Assembly (NCBI GenBank): GCA_002176905.1 | Contig: MSYE01000180.1 | Coordinates: 1-15,086 of the forward strand | DNA length: 15,086 nucleotides | DNA from: a bacterium F11 | Lineage (GTDB): Bacteria; Elusimicrobiota; Elusimicrobia; F11 | Reading direction: 5' to 3' | In this document: positions 1 through 7,900 of the stretch, in pieces | Numbering within the stretch: the first letter of the stretch is position 1 | How the letters are laid out: the number at the start of each line of letters is the position of its first letter | Translations under genes and position numbers: made by a program | The notes under the pieces: generated by a model | What the model was told of the DNA's origin: nothing | What the model saw: the letters and a program-made list of their open reading frames with translations, nothing else | Database searches by the model: none

Positions 1-1683
1 CTTCAAGCGGGAAATCTGGTCAAAGAAAATAAGAAGTCCTTTGTCCTTTTGAACGAATCAGGCAGGGCTGAGATCCCCAAAAAAGACATTATGTTTATAA
101 ACGGAAAAACCCTTCAGCAGTGGCAAGAAAAACCAGACAAGCTTTTTCAAACGGAAATCATTCCGGATGAGATTCCCAATCCCGGATATGTCAATGATAA
201 AGCGGCTCTTCCAATCCCCGTAAAACCGGTTTTGGAAACCCAACCTCTTCAGCCGTTGGAATCGGTCCTTCCTGTAAAAAAATCAGCAACAAACCAGCCG
301 ATGATAACCCAAAAGGCTGTTGATGAAGAGGAGATTAAAGAAACAATAGAAGAGGTCGAAACGCAAGCGGATCTGGTTGAAACCAAACCAAAGAAGGCGG
401 AAGATTCCATTCTTCGCCAGAAAAGTGTTGTGACATCAGATCCCCCTAAAACCGAATCCGAACCAATCAAATTAAAAAGAGGTGTGACGCATTTTGGATC
501 ATCAGAAAAAGTACAAGAAAGAGAGGGGCTCAAGTCTGAGGAGGTTGCTAAGAAGGGTAAACCAAAAAAGAAAAGGCAAAGAGGCAAAACAAAAAAACAC
601 GTTGAAGATGATGTGGCCCTTTCTAACGAACAATCCAAAGAGGCCAAGGTTGAGAAGAAGGAAAAGCCTCAAAAAAAGACAGTCAAAAGGGGGATTCGTA
701 AAAAAAAGAAAACATCATGGGAGAAAAAGACCGCTTGGTCAAAGAAATTCAGAGGGATGCCGCGTAGGCCTTGGCGATTTTCTCGAGAAAAATATGGAGA
801 TTACCATTACAAGCGAGCAAAGGTTTATAACCAAGCCGGGGAAAGGGGGAAGACTCTCCAAGAACTTCATTATGCCACGGTTCTTAATCGTCGCAACGCA
901 GAGGGAGCCTTTCTTCTCGGTAAAATTTACATGGAAGAAGGGGTTTTTGATCGGGCTAAAAAGATCCTCAAACATCCCGGCCTAAAGAAGCGTGAAGAAG
1001 TTAAAACAATGATTGGCCAAATGGACAGCCAGGCCAAAGAAAAGAAAAAGGCTCAATGGATGCTCATCGGTTCGACTTCAGCTGGAGCTTTATCTTTTAT
1101 GCCTCTGATATTTCTCATGCGACGCATGAGGAAATCAAAACCCATTCGCGAAAAAACCGTATCCATATCACCTCCGCCGACCATTGGTTTCCAAGAAGAA
1201 AAAGTGCCTGTGGTTAAGCCAACAATTCAAGATGTACTTGAGCGTCTTTCAGAAGATGAGGATTTGGCAGAAACCGAAAAAAAGGATGTGCAGGACCACC
1301 TACGGGATTGTGAAGATTGTCGCAACGAAGAGCATCTGTTGGTGTCGTCATGGAAATCCCTCGATACCCTCGATGAAATTGTTCCCACCACCACTTTTCG
1401 AGGAAAGGTACTGTTGGAAATCGAAAAAGAGAAAAACCAGGGATTTTGGGTTTTCCCCTTGTTCCAACAACTGGGATGGCGAGGACCGGTTCTGGCATCG
1501 GTCACAAGCATTCTCTTTGCCTGCCTTATCGGCATTACCGGTGGGATCTCCATCTATCATTCGCAATTGGAGAAGGCCCCTTCCATCACCACAACGAGCG
1601 TGGAAATATTCACTTCTCCCTATCCCCCAAATTCAATTGAATCCACATTTTTAACAAACACCCAATTCACAAGGAGGCCATAA
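1..1683 (+). CDS. Membrane protein with TPR-like region and C-terminal anti-sigma zinc finger (5' partial)
   Basis: The frame is open to base 1, so the true start lies upstream and 560 codons are visible. In order there is a short folded-looking start, a long Lys/Glu-rich low-complexity linker (about 200-770), a TPR-like helical stretch (about 793-985), a hydrophobic segment followed by RRMRK (about 1057-1125), a second linker, a zinc-finger motif H-LRD-C-ED-C (codons at 1297, 1309, 1318), and a second membrane segment (about 1483-1560) with a short tail. HxxxCxxC before a membrane helix is the hallmark of ZAS/zf-HC2 anti-sigma factors, which hold an ECF sigma factor at the membrane. The metal-sensor gene starts right after the stop, so a CnrY-like role is inferred. 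What is odd is the very long N-terminal TPR/Lys-rich part, since ordinary anti-sigma factors begin near the zinc finger. No sigma factor is in view. The membrane and zinc-finger calls are firm; the partner is inferred. Confidence 0.75.
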   Translation, partial: LQAGNLVKENKKSFVLLNESGRAEIPKKDIMFINGKTLQQWQEKPDKLFQTEIIPDEIPNPGYVNDKAALPIPVKPVLETQPLQPLESVLPVKKSATNQPMITQKAVDEEEIKETIEEVETQADLVETKPKKAEDSILRQKSVVTSDPPKTESEPIKLKRGVTHFGSSEKVQEREGLKSEEVAKKGKPKKKRQRGKTKKHVEDDVALSNEQSKEAKVEKKEKPQKKTVKRGIRKKKKTSWEKKTAWSKKFRGMPRRPWRFSREKYGDYHYKRAKVYNQAGERGKTLQELHYATVLNRRNAEGAFLLGKIYMEEGVFDRAKKILKHPGLKKREEVKTMIGQMDSQAKEKKKAQWMLIGSTSAGALSFMPLIFLMRRMRKSKPIREKTVSISPPPTIGFQEEKVPVVKPTIQDVLERLSEDEDLAETEKKDVQDHLRDCEDCRNEEHLLVSSWKSLDTLDEIVPTTTFRGKVLLEIEKEKNQGFWVFPLFQQLGWRGPVLASVTSILFACLIGITGGISIYHSQLEKAPSITTTSVEIFTSPYPPNSIESTFLTNTQFTRRP

Positions 1684-2229
1684 ATGAAGGACATCAAAAA
1701 AATATTGCTTTTGAGCATCGGTATCATTGTTACCGCGGGAGCCGTAACAGGTTTGACACTCTTTGGTTTGCAGCATTTTATGTCTGGACATCAAAAGAAT
1801 TTATCGGGATTTGATGCCGCTCATCATACTTTGCATCGTCTTAACCTAACAGAGGACCAAAAATATCAACTAAATCCTCATGAGACTGCCTTGAAAAAAG
1901 GGTTGGATGACCTTCAACTCCAATTGGCCGAAAAACGGATTTCTGTGTGTACCCTCCTGAATGTTTCTTCATCGGATAAAGAAAAGATAATGGCGTCTGT
2001 TGATGAAATTGGGGCCCTTCAAACCCAACAACAGAAACTGGTGGTTCAACATCTTTTGGCCATGCGGGATACTTTGACTCCCGAACAATCCGAGGAATTC
2101 TTTGGTGCCATGATGACCGATATCTGCCTGAAATGCAGGAAACATTTGTGTCTAACGGATGAAAAATGCATGTGCGGAAAATGTTCCATCAACCTGAGCG
2201 CCCCGGTTGATGCGAAGAGCGCGGGATAA
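1684..2229 (+). CDS. CnrX-like periplasmic heavy-metal sensor with Cys-rich tail
   Basis: This 181-residue protein has an N-terminal membrane anchor (about 7-29) and a helical periplasmic domain of the CnrX/Metal_resist/CpxP type, with LTEDQ (about 55-59) and LTPEQ (131-135) motifs. The residues known to bind Ni/Co in CnrX (H42, H46, E63, H119, M123) have counterparts here at H47, H51, E67, H123 and M127, with spacing 4-16-56-4 against 4-17-56-4. After the last helix comes a short extension with six Cys (148, 151, 156, 162, 164, 167), which I do not recall from CnrX and which could bind Cu(I) or Ag(I). A strong Shine-Dalgarno (AAGGAGG, 1671-1677) lies inside the end of the preceding anti-sigma gene and the ATG follows its stop directly, so the two are translationally coupled. 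The likely role is to sense periplasmic metal and signal to the anti-sigma protein. The metal itself is uncertain. Confidence 0.82.
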   Translation: MKDIKKILLLSIGIIVTAGAVTGLTLFGLQHFMSGHQKNLSGFDAAHHTLHRLNLTEDQKYQLNPHETALKKGLDDLQLQLAEKRISVCTLLNVSSSDKEKIMASVDEIGALQTQQQKLVVQHLLAMRDTLTPEQSEEFFGAMMTDICLKCRKHLCLTDEKCMCGKCSINLSAPVDAKSAG

Positions 2230-2235
2230 GGAACC

Positions 2236-3726
2236 ATGAAAACCCCGTATCTGTTTAGCGGATTGAGCTCTCCGACGAGCACGTCATCCCGGCGAAGGCC
2301 GGGATCCAGGTCTCTGGGTTGGGGGGAATCTTTGTTTGAAAACCATGTTTTCCATCAACCCAGAGACCTGGACCCCGGCCTTCGCCGGGGTGACGAGCCC
2401 GAAAAACAGCTCAATCCGATAAACAGATACAAAACCCCTTGGGTTCTTATTTTGTTCTTCTCTTGTTTCCTTTTGTTGAGATTCCATGCCTTTGCTGAAA
2501 ACAAAATGGAACAAGACGCAACGAAGATGGTATCCCTCCAGGATGTTCTCAAGATCGCCCAGAAACAGAACCCGGCCATCAAAGCGGCGCAAAAGAGATG
2601 GGAGGCAGAGATGGAAAGCATTTCTCCGTCTCGGTCTTTTCCGGATCCGGTCCTAACGTTTGTCACCTACAAGGAAGAATTGCAAACAAGGGCTGGCCCT
2701 TTAGAGAAAAAATATGGGATAAGCCAAAAATTTCCGTTTCCCGGCAAACGCAAGATAAAAGGAAAGGTGGCAAAAGAAAAAGCCCGGATGGCAGAAGAAG
2801 CCTACAAATCCAAATCACTGAAAGTCTTCTCCCAAGTGACAAACGCCTATTACGAACTTTTTTACATTGATCAATCCATTCGGGTGAATCAACAATTGGC
2901 CGACCAAATCCGACATTTTGCGCGTGTCGCCGAACGGAAATACGCCACCGGGTCACAAACACAATCAAGTGTCTTCCGGGCTCAAGTTGAGTTGGCGAAG
3001 ATTCTCAATGATCTCATCACACTGAAACAAAAACGGATCTCCGCTCTCGCCAGGCTAAACTCCTTCCTCAATCGACCCACAAGAGAGCCTTTGGCTCCAG
3101 AAAAACCAACCCATTTGACTTTTGATGATAAAGCAGAAGATCTCATAAAAGTCGCCAAAAAATATCGGCCGGAAATTCTCGCCGCCAATGCTCTCTTAGG
3201 AAAAAGCGAAGCTGCCACCTCTCTTGCCGTCCGTCAATACTTTCCTGATTTAACCGTGGGATATGAAATTTCAAAGATTGGTTCTGGCAACACGAACACG
3301 ACTTTTGACGGTAAAGATGCCGAAGCTTTTCGTTTTCAAGTGAATGTCCCCATCTGGTTTAACCAGATGAATTCTCAATACAGAGAAGCCAAAGCCATGC
3401 GGGCTTCGTCGGAAGCCCTATTAATGGATTGGACAAACCGAACCATGTTTGAGGTTGAAGATTTGACGGTCAAAATGGAAACAGCAACAAGGCTCATCAA
3501 ACTCTTTAAAGATACGGTTCTGCCTCAAGCTGAGCAGGCCTTAAAATCATCTCAAAGCGGATATGAGGCCGACCGTGTGCGTTTCTTAGATTTATTGGAT
3601 TCAATCCGAACCCTCTTACAGTTTGAGTTGGAATATTATCGATATGAAGCCAATTTTGGACAAGCCAAAGCCGAATTGGAACGCGTGATGGGGATCCCCT
3701 TATCAGAGGCGAAGAAATTAAATTAA
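2236..3726 (+). CDS. TolC/CusC-type outer-membrane efflux factor, N-terminus altered by in-frame MITE insertion
   Basis: This is the outer-membrane channel of a tripartite RND pump (OEP family), 496 residues as it stands. From about residue 98 it reads like CusC/CzcC: a long helical protein with two related halves, including a KYxxGxQTQ-type segment and a C-terminal DLLDSIRTLLQFELEYYRY helix. The start ATG at 2236 follows the sensor stop by 6 bases, with AAGGA at 2228-2232. Codons 5-68 come from a 184-bp palindromic element plus a duplicated 8-bp target. A typical signal peptide (core about W69-F83, AFA at 85-87) now begins only after 65 extra residues. Without the insertion the protein would be 432 residues, normal for the family, starting MKTPWVLILFF. 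Export and translation of the present form may be impaired, and no good in-frame ATG/GTG restart is visible between the element and the signal peptide. Confidence 0.88.
   Translation: MKTPYLFSGLSSPTSTSSRRRPGSRSLGWGESLFENHVFHQPRDLDPGLRRGDEPEKQLNPINRYKTPWVLILFFSCFLLLRFHAFAENKMEQDATKMVSLQDVLKIAQKQNPAIKAAQKRWEAEMESISPSRSFPDPVLTFVTYKEELQTRAGPLEKKYGISQKFPFPGKRKIKGKVAKEKARMAEEAYKSKSLKVFSQVTNAYYELFYIDQSIRVNQQLADQIRHFARVAERKYATGSQTQSSVFRAQVELAKILNDLITLKQKRISALARLNSFLNRPTREPLAPEKPTHLTFDDKAEDLIKVAKKYRPEILAANALLGKSEAATSLAVRQYFPDLTVGYEISKIGSGNTNTTFDGKDAEAFRFQVNVPIWFNQMNSQYREAKAMRASSEALLMDWTNRTMFEVEDLTVKMETATRLIKLFKDTVLPQAEQALKSSQSGYEADRVRFLDLLDSIRTLLQFELEYYRYEANFGQAKAELERVMGIPLSEAKKLN
2239..2246. repeat. 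Target-site duplication, left copy (AAAACCCC)
   Basis: This is the left copy of an 8-bp direct repeat that exactly abuts the palindromic element. It encodes part of codons 2-4 of the outer-membrane factor gene. Confidence 0.88.
2247..2430. mobile_element. MITE-like 184-bp palindromic element with 8-bp target-site duplication
   Basis: The element has two 75-nt arms (2247-2321 and 2356-2430), inverted copies pairing at 65 of 75 positions, around a 34-nt loop. The termini are GTATCTGTTTA and its complement TAAACAGATAC. The direct repeat AAAACCCC flanks it exactly (2239-2246 and 2431-2438), which is a clean 8-bp target-site duplication. Inside each arm is the CCCGGCGAAGGCCGGG type of core known from dispersed palindromic repeats in many proteobacterial genomes. 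It carries no transposase, so it must have been moved in trans. An 8-bp duplication fits several IS families (for example IS66, ISL3, IS1595, IS256) and does not choose among them. Confidence 0.9.
2431..2438. repeat. Target-site duplication, right copy (AAAACCCC)
   Basis: This is the right copy of the 8-bp direct repeat. It is in the same reading frame as the left copy, so KTP is encoded both before and after the element. Confidence 0.88.
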
Positions 3727-3727
3727 T

Positions 3728-3732
3728 AGGAG
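3728..3732 (+). promoter_or_regulatory. Shine-Dalgarno AGGAG for the CusB-type gene
   Basis: AGGAG sits 6 bases before the ATG at 3739 and just after the stop of the outer-membrane factor. It supports that start. Confidence 0.7.
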
Positions 3733-3738
3733 ATCAAA

Positions 3739-4971
3739 ATGAAAACCAAAATACTATCTATCTTAACGGTTGTTTTTTTTATGGGGACCGGACTCTTTGT
3801 TTCATCATGCAAACAACAATCCCATGACGGACATAAAGAACATAGGATGACAGACAAGAAGGGATATACCTGTCCCATGCATCCGAATGTCGAATCAGAA
3901 AAAGAAGGACGATGTCCGGAATGCAACATGTTTTTGGTTCCAAAAGAAGGTCAAGAGGATAAGATGGAACACCACCAAGGTCACGACGAACATCCCCCCA
4001 CCAAAAAGTCATCAGGAACACCAATCTTTCATTGTCCCATGCATCCCACTTTCACTTCGGAGAACAAAGGAGAATGCGGAATCTGCGGCATGGATTTGGT
4101 GCCGGTGGAACTCGGTGAACAACGGGAGAGCCTGGTGCCTGGACAAGCCACTGTCAAAATTCCTGAGAGACGCCAACAAATGATTGGTGTCAAGTTTGGA
4201 TCAGTAAAAAAAAGATCCATCGTAAAGGTCATTCGGACGATTGGCCGCGTGGCCTATGATCCAGAGCTCTATCGCGTTCAAGAAGAATATTTGGGTGTGC
4301 TATCCGCTTATGAAAAAGTAAAAGGGAGTTCTCTCCCTGAGGCAAAAGAAAGGGCAAAATCATTTGTTGCGTCTTCTGAACTGAGGTTGCGTCTATTGGG
4401 ATTATCTCAACGGCAAATTCGAGAGCTGGCCAATCGATCCGGACCGGACACCAGTCTTCTTATTAGTTCTGGTCGGGAAGGACGTGTTTGGCTTTATGCC
4501 GATGCTTATGAATACGAATTGCCTTCAATCAAAGTTGGTCAAAAAGTCGAGGCCACCACGGTTTCTCTTCCAGGAATATTTTTTAATGGCACCGTTAAAT
4601 CCATTGATTCTGTTATCAACTCCAAAACACGAACTGCACGGGTTCGGGTGGAAGTTTTTAATAAGGATGGGCTTCTCAAACCCGATATGTATCTTAATGC
4701 CAAAATCAAGATTGATCAAGGCGAGAAACTAACCGTATCTGAGGAAGCGGTAATGGACACCGGAACCCGAAGACTGGTTTTCGTCGATCAGGGAAAAGGA
4801 TTTTTTGAACCACGCGAGGTCCTTCTCGGAGAAAGAAGCGAAGACTATTACCACGTCAAATCAGGTTTAACAAATGGAGAGAGAGTTGTGACCTCCGGAA
4901 ATTTCCTAATCGACTCAGAGAGCAAGCTGAAAGCATCTCTATCCGCCTTTTCTGGTGGTCATACCCACTAA
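3739..4971 (+). CDS. cusB: CusB-type periplasmic adaptor lipoprotein with two heavy-metal-binding domains
   Basis: This is the membrane-fusion subunit joining the RND pump to the outer-membrane channel; 410 residues. A signal with lipobox VSSC (lipid Cys 24) is followed by two tandem short metal domains: YTCPMHP ... CPECNM (43-68) and FHCPMHP ... CGICGM (97-122), separated by a His-rich spacer. Such CPMHP domains occur at the N-terminus of copper/silver CusB proteins and in Cu-ATPases. The adaptor body follows, with an apparently short helical hairpin (about 180-240) and the late-barrel LKPDMYLNAKIKI motif typical of HlyD/CusB proteins. The C-terminus is GGHTH, possibly another metal contact. 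The first domain has Asn where the second has Gly before Met, a small divergence. The gene sits directly between the channel and pump genes in one operon. Confidence 0.9.
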   Translation: MKTKILSILTVVFFMGTGLFVSSCKQQSHDGHKEHRMTDKKGYTCPMHPNVESEKEGRCPECNMFLVPKEGQEDKMEHHQGHDEHPPTKKSSGTPIFHCPMHPTFTSENKGECGICGMDLVPVELGEQRESLVPGQATVKIPERRQQMIGVKFGSVKKRSIVKVIRTIGRVAYDPELYRVQEEYLGVLSAYEKVKGSSLPEAKERAKSFVASSELRLRLLGLSQRQIRELANRSGPDTSLLISSGREGRVWLYADAYEYELPSIKVGQKVEATTVSLPGIFFNGTVKSIDSVINSKTRTARVRVEVFNKDGLLKPDMYLNAKIKIDQGEKLTVSEEAVMDTGTRRLVFVDQGKGFFEPREVLLGERSEDYYHVKSGLTNGERVVTSGNFLIDSESKLKASLSAFSGGHTH

Positions 4972-4978
4972 AAAAATT

Positions 4979-7900
4979 ATGATCGAAAAACTTATTGCCT
5001 GGTGCACAAAAAACCGGTTTTTTGTTTTCCTTGGAACGGCAGTTGCACTTGTTTGGGGATTATGGTCCCTTAAATCGATCCCGCTGGATGCCATTCCTGA
5101 TCTTTCTGATGTTCAAGTTATTGTTTTTACCGAATGGCAGGGACGATCTCCTGATTTGGTAGAAGACCAGGTAACCTATCCCCTTGTCACCGCGATGGTG
5201 GCGGCACCAAAAGTTAAAGTAGCTCGCGGATATTCATTTTTTGGGCTCTCCTTTGTTTACATCATTTTTGAAGATGGCACCGATATGTATTGGGCCCGAA
5301 GTCGGGTGCTAGAATACATGAGCAAAGTCCAAGGCAACTTGCCTGAAGGGGTCACTCCCACATTGGGTCCGGATGCCACCGGCGTGGGATGGGTTTATGA
5401 ATATGCCCTCGTTGATAAATCAGGACAGAATAGTTTGGCAGATCTGCGTTCTTTTCAAGATTGGTATCTGCGATATTGGTTGGAAGCGGTACCAGGTGTC
5501 GCCGAGGTGGCCTCTGTTGGAGGATTTGTTAAACAATATCAAGTGGAAGTCGACCCAGATGCCCTTTTGGCCTACAACATTCCCATGAAAGATGTGATCA
5601 TGGCCATCAAACGTTCCAACAACGATGTGGGGGGCCGTGTCCTGGAGATGTCCGAGAGAGAATTTTTTGTCCGTGGGCGAGGATACATCAAAAATCTCGA
5701 TGACATTAAAAATACCCCTTTGAAGGTGACCGAAATGGGCACTCCCATTCTTGTTAAAAATGTCGCGCGTGTTCATTTTGGTCCAGAAATGCGCCGCGGG
5801 GCAGCCGAATTGGACGGCGAAGGAGAAGTTGTCGGCGGAATTGTCGTTATGCGATTCGGTGAGAATGCCCTCAAGGTCATCAACCGGGTCAAAGAAAAAA
5901 TCAACCAAATTCGACCCTCTCTTCCCCCTGGTGTTGAGCTGATAACAACTTATGATCGAAGCGACCTTATTTATCGCTCCATTAAGACATTAATAAAGAA
6001 ACTCAGTGAAGAGATGATTGTTGTGGCGCTGATGATTTTTCTTTTTCTCTGGCATTTTCGCAGCTCCTTGGTTCCCTTGATTACTCTTCCTATTGCGGCT
6101 CTTTTGTCTTTTATTCCCATGTTTCACATGGGGCTAAGTTCCAATATCATGTCATTGGGTGGTATTGCCATTGCGATCGGGGCCATGGTAGATGCCTCAA
6201 TTATTCTCATTGAGAATGCCCATAAGCGATTGGAAGATTGGGAGGCAGGAGGACGAAAAGAAAAGAGAGCAGACGTTCTTCTTCAGGCATGCCAAGAAGT
6301 GGGAAGACCCATTTTCTTTTCTCTTCTGGTTATTGCCGTGGCCTTTATGCCCGTTTTCACGCTGGAAGCACAAGAAGGTCGCCTTTTTAAGCCTTTGGCC
6401 TTCACAAAAAATTTCTCTATGTTTTTTGCGGCCATACTCGCTGTTACCCTCGTCCCTGTTCTTATCCAAATATTGCTCAAGCCAGGCAGAAATTTAAAAT
6501 TAAAGCCAAAATGGTTATCAAAACCAATCAATGCCATTTGGGCTGGCTCCATTCACAAAGAAGAAGATCATCCCATCAGCCGGTTTCTCTATCGTCTCTA
6601 TGAACCGATCTTGGTTTTTTTCCTCAAATGGAGAAAAACCGCCCTTCTTCTGGCTTTGGGTATTGTTCTCTCTACCATTCCGATATACAACCAACTTGGA
6701 TCGGAGTTTATGCCTCCTCTTAATGAAGGGGATCTTCTTTATATGCCAACAACCCTTCCTGGCATTTCCATTGAAACAGCCCGCCAGTGGTTGCAACGAC
6801 AAGATGCTGTCATTCGAACCTTCCCTGAAGTCGAAAGGGTATTTGGAAAAATTGGACGGGCACGCACACCAACGGATCCGGCTCCTTTATCCATGGTGGA
6901 AACGGTAATCAAACTCAAATCCCATAACGATTGGCCTGCTGTGTATCATCAACGATGGTATTCTCTATGGACACCTGATTGGTTAAAGAAAATTCTTCAA
7001 CTTGTTTGGCCGGAACAAAAAAAGCGCAATTGGGACAAATTGGTTCACGATCTGGACCAGGCGATGAAAATTCCTGGCACCACCAATGCTTGGACCATGC
7101 CCATCAAAACACGAATCGATATGCTCACCACGGGCATTCGAACTCCCATCGGAATCAAAATATACGGTCCGGATTTGAAACGAATCCAAACAATTGGGGA
7201 ACACATTGAAGCCATCCTTCCCCAAATCCCAGGTACCCGAAGTGTTTATTCCGAACGGGTGACGGGCGGATACTTTGTTGACTTCAAAGTTAAAAGAAAG
7301 GAAGCGGCACGCTACGGCCTCACCGTTGGGGATGTCGAGGATATTATTGAATCTTCGATAGGAGGGAAAAATGTCACCACCACCATCGAAGGACGGGAAC
7401 GATACCCTGTCAATGTCCGTTATATGAGAGAGTTAAGAGGAGATCTCAATCAATTGAAACGGGTCCTGGTTCCAACGCCTTCAAAGGCCCAGATTCCCAT
7501 TGGGCAGCTTGCTGATATCACAACGACCGCTGGTCCCCCCGTTATCAAAGATGAAAATGGGATGCTCACCGGGTGGGTTTACATTGATATCACATCCGAT
7601 CAAGATATTGGAAGCTATGTCAAAGAGGCCAAGGAACGAATTGCTACGGAAATTCAAATGCCCGCAGGGTACTATCTTGGATGGAGCGGTCAATTCGAAT
7701 ACAAGGAAAGGGCTGAAAAACGCCTTTTAATGGTGTTGCCGCTCACACTGCTGATCATTGTTTTACTCCTTTACATGAACACTCGCTCCTGGACACGAAC
7801 CGTTTTTGTTCTCCTGTCTGTTCCATTGGCTTTGGTTGGGGCGTTTTGGCTTCTCTTTTTTCTGGACTACAATCTTTCCATTGCTGTCTGGGTTGGGATT

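Noticed and set aside
494..985. 163-codon reading frame inside the anti-sigma gene
   Set aside because: It is an alternate frame of the A-rich Lys linker; no motif and no ribosome site.
4955..4981. GTG start for the pump gene, eight codons before the chosen ATG
   Set aside because: It overlaps the adaptor gene, has no Shine-Dalgarno, and the family begins at MIEKLIAW-like sequence.
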